Assembly (NCBI GenBank): GCA_020437045.1
Contig: JAGQWV010000747.1
Coordinates: 1 to 9,309 of the forward strand
Reading direction: 5' to 3'
Length of the DNA stretch: 9,309 nt
Source: Saprospiraceae bacterium
GTDB lineage: Bacteria; Bacteroidota; Bacteroidia; Chitinophagales; Saprospiraceae
Shown: positions 1 through 7,081 of the stretch, piece after piece
How the letters are laid out: each line of letters starts with the position of its first letter
Numbering within the stretch: position 1 is the first letter of the stretch
Notes under the pieces: generated by a model
The model's database searches: none
Seen by the model: the letters and a program-made list of their open reading frames with translations, nothing else
What the model was told of the DNA's origin: nothing
Program-made: the position numbers and the translations under genes

Positions 1-67
1 TGCCAGGCAAGGAGTAAAACGCAGTGATAGCCGGAGCTATAATGAGTATTTACGACGAAGCATGGTG
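1..67. repeat. Long imperfect hairpin, possible dispersed repeat, cut by the window edge
   Basis: The segment can fold on itself nearly end to end. Bases 1-8 pair with 60-67 (two G-T wobbles at the base, one mismatch), GTAAA at 14-18 pairs with TTTAC at 49-53, and ATAGC at 27-31 pairs with GCTAT at 36-40 around a CGGA loop. The two inner stems are separated by a symmetric 8 x 8 internal loop. Such a nested dyad outside any clear gene suggests a structured RNA or a REP-like or dispersed intergenic element. From memory, similar sequence recurs between genes in Saprospiria genomes, but I cannot confirm this here. The plus-strand frame through it is open to the left edge, so it could also be the tail of a coding region. 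Confidence 0.4.
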
Positions 68-273
68 CAAAAAGTCGCCAGAATTTGTCATAAAAATTTA
101 TGGGTTTGTCTACTAGATCTTCGAGCGAGTGAATCATTAGTGGAGGGGAGAGCATGGTCACCATCATGGTGGGCATCAAAAATTGATGAAGCCTGCCCTG
201 GACATGTTGAAGGTTGCCCGAATTTAAAGCTATTCTGTCTCGGAATAGAAAGCCCTAATGAATATTCCCAGTT
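68..273. other. Stretch without a supported gene
   Basis: This region lies downstream of the minus-strand operon. A plus-strand frame from ATG 62 to TAA 277 is open, but its product looks like no known protein. A 6-bp inverted repeat (230-235 with 243-248, 7-base loop) lies about 26 bases beyond the dehydrogenase stop. It has no clear T-run on the minus strand, so it is only a weak terminator candidate. A short palindrome, ATGGT-C-ACCAT, lies at 154-164. Confidence 0.3.
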
Positions 274-1602
274 TTAATTGCCACACCCAAGGTTTACTAA
301 GAATGTAGCTCCTGGAAATACTTCGAAGACGGGATTCAAATAGACATTTTCGGCCGCAATAAATTCGACTGAACCTGACTGGATGTTTCCATTAGAGAGG
401 ATATTTCCTTTTATAGAGTATATCCCGGGAGAAATGGGCGTACCACTGATCGTCTGATCATCACCTACAATTTTATAGATCGTGCCATTTAATGAGACAG
501 CATACAGGTCACCTGCCTCATCTTCTCCAAATGCAGCAACATTATTAATTCCCGGAAATAACTTTCGGTCTACACTCCACCCTGACAATGTGGGTATTAT
601 GGTGTAAAAAGTATCCGCTCTCGTTTCGGCACAGAAATAAACTCCCTGAAAACATTTATTTCCCCCTCTATATACAAATCCTCCAGCCAGGGAATTTGGA
701 CCTGTTGTTCTGTGCTTCTCGGCAAAAACCGGAAATGTATAATTCCCCATTGGGCCACAATTAGTCGTATTGTAGGTTATGTCGCCTTCATAACATCTCC
801 AGCCGTAATTTTGACCTCCACTGCTACTTGCCGATTGATAATTGATTTCTTCTCTGGCATCCTGACCGACGTCTCCAATCCAGAGGTCTCCTGTGAGACG
901 ATCAAAAGAAAACTGCCAAGGATTGCGAAGTCCAATCGCCCAAATTTCGTCCAGAGTACTGGTGTCACTCACAAAAGGATTATCGGCAGGGATACTATAA
1001 GGGGATCCGCCATCAATATCAATGCGAAGCATTTTACCCAGGAGTAATTTTTTATTCTGAGCTCTATTACCCGGATCTCCTCCACTACCTCCATCGCCAA
1101 ATCCGATGTACAAATAGCCGTCGGGACCAAAACGAATAGCTCCGGCATTATGATTGGAAAAAGGTTGGTCCTGAGTGAGAATGGAAAATTCACTATTGGG
1201 GTCGGCCAAATTGGGATTTGCAGAACTTTTTGAAAAGCGGGAGATCTGAGAATCACCACTCGTATTGGTGTAATGCACAAAAAAATATCCGTTTTGTTTG
1301 AAATTAGGGTGAAAAGCTAAACCTAGTAAACCCTGTTCTCCACCCGTACTAATTTTTGCAGAGATGTCGAGAAAAGGTGTGGCCAAAATAGTTCCGTCAG
1401 CAATTATTTTAATTTTCCCACCTTTTTCTACAACAAAAATTCTCTGGCTGCCATCACCGGCATGATCCAGGCCCAGTGGTTGACTGAAACCTGATTTAAA
1501 GACATTCAATTGATAGTCGGGATGAACCAACTGTGCATGAAGATTTACACATATCAAAAAACAAATGACATAGACCGGATAAATATTTAGTAGGGCTTTC
1601 AT
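274..1602 (-). CDS. Exported PQQ-type glucose/sorbosone dehydrogenase family protein with C-terminal add-on domain
   Basis: This is a soluble-type aldose dehydrogenase of the GSDH six-bladed beta-propeller family (PF07995), which oxidises sugars or related alcohols with PQQ outside the cytoplasm. A Sec signal peptide covers about residues 1-23 (ends NLHA-Q). The propeller runs from about 28 to 380. Family motifs seen are EQGLLGLAFHPNF (89-101), NHNAGAIRFGPDG (150-162, with the likely catalytic His151), GFGDGG (167-172), GLRNPWQFSFD (224-234, PQQ-contacting Arg226 by analogy) and DVGQDAREEIN (244-254). Residues 385-442 are not propeller: a beta-rich tail ending GCGN, like the '3-coathanger stack'/GCX C-terminal domains of Bacteroidota exported proteins. 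It is the last gene of the operon, and its ATG overlaps the previous stop. The substrate cannot be read from sequence; related paralogues include HHIP-like and YliI-like enzymes. Confidence 0.93.
   Translation of the reverse strand: MKALLNIYPVYVICFLICVNLHAQLVHPDYQLNVFKSGFSQPLGLDHAGDGSQRIFVVEKGGKIKIIADGTILATPFLDISAKISTGGEQGLLGLAFHPNFKQNGYFFVHYTNTSGDSQISRFSKSSANPNLADPNSEFSILTQDQPFSNHNAGAIRFGPDGYLYIGFGDGGSGGDPGNRAQNKKLLLGKMLRIDIDGGSPYSIPADNPFVSDTSTLDEIWAIGLRNPWQFSFDRLTGDLWIGDVGQDAREEINYQSASSSGGQNYGWRCYEGDITYNTTNCGPMGNYTFPVFAEKHRTTGPNSLAGGFVYRGGNKCFQGVYFCAETRADTFYTIIPTLSGWSVDRKLFPGINNVAAFGEDEAGDLYAVSLNGTIYKIVGDDQTISGTPISPGIYSIKGNILSNGNIQSGSVEFIAAENVYLNPVFEVFPGATFLVNLGCGN
1599..1602 (-). promoter_or_regulatory. 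ATGA stop/start overlap (translational coupling)
   Basis: On the minus strand the TGA stop of the 117-residue gene (1601-1599) shares bases with the ATG of the dehydrogenase gene (1602-1600). This four-base overlap normally marks re-initiation by the same ribosome. It supports the chosen dehydrogenase start and implies linked synthesis of the two proteins. Confidence 0.75.
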
Positions 1603-1952
1603 TTGTACTTTATTTTATTTCCGGTAGCATCAACGGATAGCTTGTTAAAATGACGGTCTCCAGATTTGCTTTCTACAATTATTTGATAATTACCTCGCTT
1701 CCAAAAATTGGATTTGAACTCGAAGGGCACCGATTCCTGGGCAGCCAAAACTTTATTTTGTAGTGGAGTGCTGATTAACTTTCCCCAGGGATCAACGATT
1801 TTGATGGTGATGGTATCATTTCGGGGACTTTTAAACACATATTTGTACCCTCGGATGGGGCCTTCAATTTGGGTGATAGCTCCCAATTCTTCAATCTGGC
1901 CCTGAGCTACAGTAGCCAAGGTCATAAACATCAAAATATAAATTGCCTTCAT
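1599..1952 (-). CDS. Small exported Ig-like protein resembling a free-standing T9SS sorting-type domain
   Basis: This is a 117-residue protein with a Sec signal peptide at about 1-19 (hydrophobic IYILMFMTLATVA, then QGQ). The mature part of about 98 residues is a single predicted beta-sandwich. Residues 46-106 run TITIKIVDPWGKLIS, then a variable stretch, then GNYQIIVES and NKLSVD. This 'strand - D-x-x-Gk-x-v ... G-x-Y-x-i-x-v ... kl-x-v' rhythm is that of T9SS type A sorting domains and FlgD-type Ig domains. Here the domain stands alone rather than at the end of a large cargo, and a lysine-rich tail of about 10 residues follows it. It lies 10 bases after the CBM-protein gene and overlaps the dehydrogenase gene by 4 bases. 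Function is unknown; an accessory or adaptor for the dehydrogenase is possible. The gene is well supported, the family assignment only moderately. Confidence 0.8.
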   Translation of the reverse strand: MKAIYILMFMTLATVAQGQIEELGAITQIEGPIRGYKYVFKSPRNDTITIKIVDPWGKLISTPLQNKVLAAQESVPFEFKSNFWKRGNYQIIVESKSGDRHFNKLSVDATGNKIKYK

Positions 1953-1962
1953 TCTTGCTACT

Positions 1963-3345
1963 TTAGTCTAACTTCATAAATCTAAAATTGTCAATCCAAA
2001 ATGTCTTATTGGGGGTAGACCCCAGCAAAGCCCTGATCCCAATGTTGTTATTCACCGTTGCTTCGGCGGTAAATTCAAAAGCATAGGTCTCCCAGTTCTC
2101 GCTGACGATAAAATCTTTGCTGGCATAGACCTGCCAGGGGGAGGAATTTTCCTGAAAGATGACCGACATAGGACCGCCACTATTGGCACGTGCTGCAAAG
2201 CTAACCCGGTAATGAGCACCAGATTGAATGGTCTGATTTCCCTGTTGGAATTGTACATGCCAGTCTGTACCACTGGTACTGTTCACCTGCACTTTGGCAG
2301 AATTGGTTCCTTCATAGGGATTGTTGGTGTCGAGCGTATAAGTTGCTGTGGCTCCATTATGAAGGCCTAGAGTCCAGGGAGAGGTACCATTCTCAAAATC
2401 ACTATTTAGAAGCACATTCGTATAGCAGGTACGAAAATCGATGACAAAATTGCTGGAACTTCCAACTTGAAAACCAGAGTTTAATTGAGCTGAATTATTA
2501 ATGCGAAAACGTACATCGGCATTATTATTTACCTGACCACCGGAAAAAAGTTGGTATCCACTGTAGATATCGGTTGCAATAGGACCATTTATGGTAATCT
2601 GCTCTGCTGTTTTACATTGTTCACATTCCTGGCAGGTAGGATCCTGACAGGCTAATACGGTAATGTGCCCAGTTAGTACTGTGGCTCCGTAGGTATATTT
2701 TATTTCATGGATTCCGGGTCCTACTTTATCTACATCAAAATTGAAGGTTTCATCACCGTTATTAGTCACCCCGATACCGCTGTAACTGCCACCGTATGCT
2801 ACCCCTCCACTGAGATTCAACTGGACCCCGTCATTTTCACAGGTAGTGAATGCAAATTCCAAATCAGGATTATTTTGATCTGTAGTGTATATTCTCACTT
2901 CACTCAGACCATAGCAACCACCTCCATGATTGGAGATACCGGTGATAAGAAGATCTGTTGCCATCACACCTCCCATATCTGGACCCCGAAATCCTTCATA
3001 AAATCCGGATCCTGGTGCTTTTGGAAACGTAAAGGTGTCAATCATGGTCCAGGAACTGCCATTATTATTGGAAACGTCAATAATTACTTTGTTTAGTCCA
3101 TCCTTGATGTACTCGGGATGGTTCAGATTCCAAATAATCATATCGTAAAGGGGAGATGCGGTATTAAAATGATACCGTATCCAATGAGACGAACCCCGTA
3201 CCGTATTGGGATTGTTGCTCTTTGTGCAGGATACCCAACCATCGTATGCATTGGTCGTGTGGCGATCTGGAAATACCTGGGCATTTAAGTTCGATCCAGA
3301 GATCAGTGCAAAAAGAGTTGTGAGTAGGGATAAGATTTTTGTCAT
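1963..3345 (-). CDS. Exported multidomain protein: discoidin-like, Ig-like and CBM-like domains
   Basis: No known whole-length protein is recognised, but the domains can be read. A Sec signal peptide covers about 1-22 (SGSNLNA-Q). Residues 25-155 resemble an F5/8 type C (discoidin-like) sandwich, with GSSHWIRYHF early and GLSEVRIY at the end. Residues 160-232 are a Bacteroidota Ig-like repeat with GGSYSGIGV and GPGIHEIKYTYG. A cysteine cluster C233-x4-C-x2-C-x2-C244 forms the next linker. Residues 245-307 match the C-terminal add-on domain of the dehydrogenase in this operon. Residues 313-458 look like a CBM4/9-type carbohydrate-binding module (NSDFENGTSPW ... NPYEGTNSAKVQV ... FWIDNFRF). No catalytic domain or terminal sorting domain is seen. 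The likely role is binding a glycan or another surface ligand outside the cell. The gene is 12 bases from its upstream and 10 from its downstream neighbour. Confidence 0.88.
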   Translation of the reverse strand: MTKILSLLTTLFALISGSNLNAQVFPDRHTTNAYDGWVSCTKSNNPNTVRGSSHWIRYHFNTASPLYDMIIWNLNHPEYIKDGLNKVIIDVSNNNGSSWTMIDTFTFPKAPGSGFYEGFRGPDMGGVMATDLLITGISNHGGGCYGLSEVRIYTTDQNNPDLEFAFTTCENDGVQLNLSGGVAYGGSYSGIGVTNNGDETFNFDVDKVGPGIHEIKYTYGATVLTGHITVLACQDPTCQECEQCKTAEQITINGPIATDIYSGYQLFSGGQVNNNADVRFRINNSAQLNSGFQVGSSSNFVIDFRTCYTNVLLNSDFENGTSPWTLGLHNGATATYTLDTNNPYEGTNSAKVQVNSTSGTDWHVQFQQGNQTIQSGAHYRVSFAARANSGGPMSVIFQENSSPWQVYASKDFIVSENWETYAFEFTAEATVNNNIGIRALLGSTPNKTFWIDNFRFMKLD

Positions 3346-3357
3346 GTTCCTGTAGAA

Positions 3358-4815
3358 TTACTTGATAAATCCAATGGGGTGACTGGTGGACAAGGGATTA
3401 TAAAAATTACCAATGTTTGGAAAGATTAATGCCATGTCGGTACTGGGTACCCCAAACCATTGAGCCACCTCTCCAAAATATTGATCGGTAGATAATGTGG
3501 GAATAAAGCGACCGCTATTGTCGAGCTCCAAAGGATTATTGTTACCCAGAACCATCGATGGGAATGCACCGAAAACCTTTCCTCCATCGATGAGATTGGG
3601 TCCTCCCATGACCATAGTATTGCCTCCCCAGGCATGATCTGTGCCATCGAGATTGGGACGTAGTGTTCGACCAAACTCCGAGATGAACATAGTGAGTACA
3701 TTATTTTCAACATTGACACCATTGTATTGGTTACTTGATCCAAATTTTGCTTTCAATGATTCCTGAAAACTGAAAAGTGCATCGCTTACCATGCCTAACA
3801 TCGCCTGTTGATTGTCCAGAAGTCCATCATGGTGATCCCAACCACCGACGATAACAAAAAATACCTGTCGTTTAAAACCTAAATTATTTCGAATCGAGAT
3901 GGTCCGGGCAATCATCTCAAGTGAAGCCGCCAGCTCGCTGTCCGGAAAAGCTCCCTGGGGAAAGGTGATGGCATTTTGCATTGCAGCATCGAATTGGACA
4001 AATCCATCTTTTGCATTTTTAATAACGTTTACAAATGTCTTCTCGAAAATATCCTGATAGGTTTGTCCCAGGAGGCTGTCGATTGCCTGGGTCCTGATTT
4101 GTTCCGTTAGATACATGGCATTTGAATCATAGCCATCTAATCCTACAGCGCCATAATATGGGTCGACTGCGTATTCCACGGTTTCTTCCCCATTCTGGAA
4201 AATATTGGATCCAGATAGGGAGATGTTCATCGATATGTTTTGATTACTGTTACAGTCGCTGATCAGGTCACCTATTCTACCCGCCCAACCTTTAGCCCCA
4301 CGTTCGGTGGGTAAGCCGGTCTGCCATTGTTCGATCTGATCCGAATGCGAAAATAATCCCAAAGGAGAATTTCCTAAATCAATCTGAGCTTTAGTCGTAT
4401 TTGGATGGGTTAGCGTTCCGACATTGGTCAGAAAACTCAACCTCTTGCTATTGAATAAATCTTTTACTCCGGTCATCGAGGGGTGCGCAGCGTAGTTTAT
4501 ATTGACATTATTATACTGCAATTGAGTTGACGAAAGCGATGATAAAGGCAGGGCTAAATGACTCCGGGCTGCACTATATTGATTATACCTGGAGGTGTCA
4601 GTAGGTACGAGCATATTGAAAGAATCATTGCCACCGGCCAATAGAATACAGACAATCGCTTTGTAGTCATTGTAGTTGTCGTATACGGAGGAGTTAGATA
4701 TGGCTGCTGCATTGAGAGGTTGTAGGTTTATAATAGAATTTTTTAGGGTGAGAAAACCCAGGCCTGCACAACTGGCTTGACCCAGGAAACGTCTTCTACA
4801 TATTTTTCGATTCAT
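3358..4815 (-). CDS. Tat-exported DUF1501 family protein
   Basis: This is a DUF1501 protein (PF07394, distantly related to the alkaline phosphatase/sulfatase superfamily); the biochemical role of the family is not established. I chose ATG 4815. The same frame extends upstream to a TTG at 4833, which adds six residues, and that start cannot be excluded. The N-terminus MNRKICRRRFLG is a clear twin-arginine signal (R-R-x-F-L) followed by a hydrophobic stretch, so export in a folded state is expected. Motifs, numbered from the TTG start, are GGNDSFN (67-73), HSDQIEQWQ (163-171), GGWDHHDG (330-337) and SEFGRT (385-390), followed by GTDHAWGG (397-404). The Asp/His-rich motifs are the typical conserved, possibly metal-binding, signature. 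Length is normal for the family. It follows the DUF1800 gene directly, a pairing very common in Bacteroidota and Planctomycetota that suggests the two products act together. Confidence 0.95.
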   Translation of the reverse strand: MNRKICRRRFLGQASCAGLGFLTLKNSIINLQPLNAAAISNSSVYDNYNDYKAIVCILLAGGNDSFNMLVPTDTSRYNQYSAARSHLALPLSSLSSTQLQYNNVNINYAAHPSMTGVKDLFNSKRLSFLTNVGTLTHPNTTKAQIDLGNSPLGLFSHSDQIEQWQTGLPTERGAKGWAGRIGDLISDCNSNQNISMNISLSGSNIFQNGEETVEYAVDPYYGAVGLDGYDSNAMYLTEQIRTQAIDSLLGQTYQDIFEKTFVNVIKNAKDGFVQFDAAMQNAITFPQGAFPDSELAASLEMIARTISIRNNLGFKRQVFFVIVGGWDHHDGLLDNQQAMLGMVSDALFSFQESLKAKFGSSNQYNGVNVENNVLTMFISEFGRTLRPNLDGTDHAWGGNTMVMGGPNLIDGGKVFGAFPSMVLGNNNPLELDNSGRFIPTLSTDQYFGEVAQWFGVPSTDMALIFPNIGNFYNPLSTSHPIGFIK

Positions 4816-4845
4816 ATCCTCAGGGTATTTCAATTTTGATGATTA

Positions 4846-6717
4846 TTATTTGATTATACTGTATTCAGGAGCTATAAGCGCCAGATAAAGACCCATTCTC
4901 ACCCGGTTTTCTTGATAATTATGCCAGGATATTGTCGATTCATATCTATTCAGCGCCGAGCGCATGAGCTTTCGGGTGCGGTCTGTCATTCTTCCGCAAA
5001 GGAGATGTTTGTCATACCAGTTGATCAAAGCCTCGGTATCTTTGGCCAAATTGAGAAGGTCATCGATTACCCAGGTTACCTCTGTATGATTCATAATGTC
5101 GCCTTCCCAGGTTCCCATCAGTTCACCCCATGATTGCGTCCAGCGATAGACATTGTTTATATAACCAACACTTGTTCGGGCGTCGTGTAGTTTAAACTCG
5201 GGTGCCACCAGCCCCTGGTCATGTATTGGTCCATTAGGAGCGTCGGTAGGAAGAAAAAAATTGAAAACACTTGGAGAAGCAAAAATGTCCTGCTTCGTGT
5301 CTTCGTAGAAACTGTAATTGATATTCCAATAAAAATTGTTCGGATTATATTTATCCAATGCACGGATCGCATGCGTATATCGAAAGATGGGCTCTTGCAG
5401 TTTACTGTTGGCGGCATCGAGCTGATAAGGGGCTTCTCTTGCTTCCGGATCTAGAAATATGGCCTTCAATACCGATTTCATATCTCCCCGTGTAGTTCCG
5501 TAAGGTCCAGCACCATTAAAAGCAGTACTTACTCGCTGGATATAGGCGGGGGAAGGATTTGACTTCACCAACCGTTGAATTAATTTGTATCCGATGAAAG
5601 GGCCGATGTTAGGATGATTGAAGAGATTGTCGATAGCACTATTAATGTCTTGCAATCCCGTTTGCCCCGCCGGTACTGTGAACCCATTCAGCAAATGTTT
5701 CTGACCGGATTCATGTTCGTTGTTATACATGATCATAGGAATGGTGACATTGGAATTATAGATGTCTCTTCCGAAGTAGAGATTTCCATTATCCCACGAA
5801 CTCTCATTCACTAATTTTTGCACCACTCCACCGACACCCAAGCCTGTGAAAATCTTGGCAAATTCCTGAATATCAGCATTGTCATAAGTGGGAATATCTT
5901 CACCATTTGCTTTTTTTCGACTGCCATCGGGATTTAGTTCATATAAGCCGATGCTGAACAGTTGTTCCACTTCACGTGCATAATTTTCATCCGGATGCAC
6001 ATTGTTTAAAGTATCAGTTTTCGGATTATTTAGATGACTGAGATAAAAACCCATACATGGGTGCAAACTCACATCATATAATATGTTCCGGTAGTTGCCA
6101 AAGGCATTTTTCAACATAATGTCGTAGTAAGAGGCGAGGCCATCACCATATTGACTTAATTCGGAATTACGGGATATCACTAAAATTTCAATCAAGGCAC
6201 AAGCTACTTTGTGTCGCAGAAGATGATTGGTTAACGTATTAGTCTGCCACCAGGCATAATTAAAATGTTTCCATGTAGGTCTTCGATCAATCTCACTGGC
6301 AAGTCCCTGGGCTGTCAAAGTATCATTGAGAGTGGAGTATACATTTTCTGTAGCAGTAAGCATATAGTTGGATGGACCAAAAGATTGAGCAAATTGTTGG
6401 TCCAGCCATCCGGCAATTCCAAGACTTATTACCTCCGTAACATCGGTAGAATCAAAGCCGATAGTAGCTTGATTCAAAAAGCGGCCAGCATCAAAGTACA
6501 AAGCTAACATCCCTTGCGGGTTAATGGTGTTGTTGGGATTTGATGAAACCGGCCAGGATGGATCTTTATAGGAACTACTGGCTGATACCGTGATGCCACT
6601 TACATTTCCCCCACCCAGATAATTTGGATTTTGCGCAGAGACTGCCGAAATAATAATAAAAGAGCCTAACGAGAGTACTGTTCTAATCATATAGTTAGAA
6701 ATTTTGAATCCTACCAT
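4846..6717 (-). CDS. Exported DUF1800 family protein
   Basis: This is a DUF1800 protein (PF08811), a large, mostly helical exported family of unknown function usually encoded next to DUF1501. A Sec signal peptide ends near residue 28 (SAVSA-Q). ATG 6717 is taken as the start; an in-frame ATG at 6690 (MIRTVLSLGS) also gives a good signal peptide. A Ser/Asn-rich linker (30-70) precedes the domain. Family motifs are RFLNQATIGFD (79-89), LLRHKVACALIEILVIS (166-182), HPDENYAREVEQLFSIGLYEL (241-261), DIQEFAKIFTGL (282-293), KLQEPIFRYTHAIRAL (439-454) and SPSVFNFFLP (481-490). The domain runs to the C-terminus with no added sorting domain. As first gene of the leftward operon, its promoter must lie in the 364-base divergent region. 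The spacer before DUF1501 is 12-30 bases depending on that gene's start. Confidence 0.95.
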   Translation of the reverse strand: MVGFKISNYMIRTVLSLGSFIIISAVSAQNPNYLGGGNVSGITVSASSSYKDPSWPVSSNPNNTINPQGMLALYFDAGRFLNQATIGFDSTDVTEVISLGIAGWLDQQFAQSFGPSNYMLTATENVYSTLNDTLTAQGLASEIDRRPTWKHFNYAWWQTNTLTNHLLRHKVACALIEILVISRNSELSQYGDGLASYYDIMLKNAFGNYRNILYDVSLHPCMGFYLSHLNNPKTDTLNNVHPDENYAREVEQLFSIGLYELNPDGSRKKANGEDIPTYDNADIQEFAKIFTGLGVGGVVQKLVNESSWDNGNLYFGRDIYNSNVTIPMIMYNNEHESGQKHLLNGFTVPAGQTGLQDINSAIDNLFNHPNIGPFIGYKLIQRLVKSNPSPAYIQRVSTAFNGAGPYGTTRGDMKSVLKAIFLDPEAREAPYQLDAANSKLQEPIFRYTHAIRALDKYNPNNFYWNINYSFYEDTKQDIFASPSVFNFFLPTDAPNGPIHDQGLVAPEFKLHDARTSVGYINNVYRWTQSWGELMGTWEGDIMNHTEVTWVIDDLLNLAKDTEALINWYDKHLLCGRMTDRTRKLMRSALNRYESTISWHNYQENRVRMGLYLALIAPEYSIIK

Positions 6718-7081
6718 AATTAGCCAGGATGTATGCTGAAATACCCTGTTCGATCACATATGCGATTCCTTTTCAAGAATTACTTTTTGCAAGATCGATG
6801 GGAGTGTTTTTTCAACCACTGCCTGAAAGTGTGTCGTCTGCTTTGGTCGGGGAAACTTTGAGATGAGTGAGTCGCTATAAATTCAACTACGCAATATTAT
6901 ACGATGAAGTTGCAACAATTATTTTATCGGGAGAAATAAAAAGTTATCGAAAAGTATGAAAAGAGCAGCGATGGCATACCGGCTTTGAACAATAAATAAT
7001 CGGATTGTGAAATAGACGTGATATGTAGTAACATATATCGTTGATATCGGTGAAAAACCTTAAATTCCCCAAAACCAAAGA
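6718..7081. other. Divergent intergenic region with promoters of both operons
   Basis: This 364-base AT-rich stretch carries no coding signal on either strand and sits between two diverging transcription units, so it must hold both promoters. Seen in it are a dyad at 7017-7040 near the lipoprotein gene, an 8-bp palindrome GTTGCAAC at 6909-6916, and a direct repeat of ATATCG at 7035-7040 and 7044-7049. On the minus strand TAATATTG (6899-6892) differs by one base from the Bacteroidota -7 consensus TAnnTTTG. The nearest upstream TTG is spaced shorter than usual, so this promoter call is weak. Confidence 0.5.
7017..7040. promoter_or_regulatory. Inverted repeat, candidate operator or 5' leader hairpin
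   Basis: ATATGT (7021-7026) and ACATAT (7031-7036) form a perfect 6-bp dyad around AGTA. After two mismatches the outer CG (7017-7018) pairs with CG (7039-7040). The dyad ends 41 bases before the lipoprotein start, a normal place for a regulator site. No regulator gene lies in the window, and an AT-rich dyad this short can arise by chance. Confidence 0.3.

Noticed and set aside
62..277. 71-codon plus-strand open frame at the left edge
   Set aside because: The product resembles no known protein, the frame is open to the window edge through the hairpin element, and it shows no export signal or RBS. Likely spurious or a fragment.
712..1047. Antisense open frames inside the dehydrogenase gene (also 777-968 and 969-1280)
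   Set aside because: They are shadows of a well-supported family gene, with no recognisable domains and unlikely composition.
4738..4800. Lipobox-like ASC in the DUF1501 Tat signal
   Set aside because: The cysteine follows the twin-arginine motif too closely, before the hydrophobic core, so it cannot be a lipidation site.
7041..7068. Possible Bacteroidota promoter TTG-N17-TAAATTCC
   Set aside because: The -7 box lacks the TTTG end, the spacing is short, and the transcript would start only about 8 bases before the ATG.
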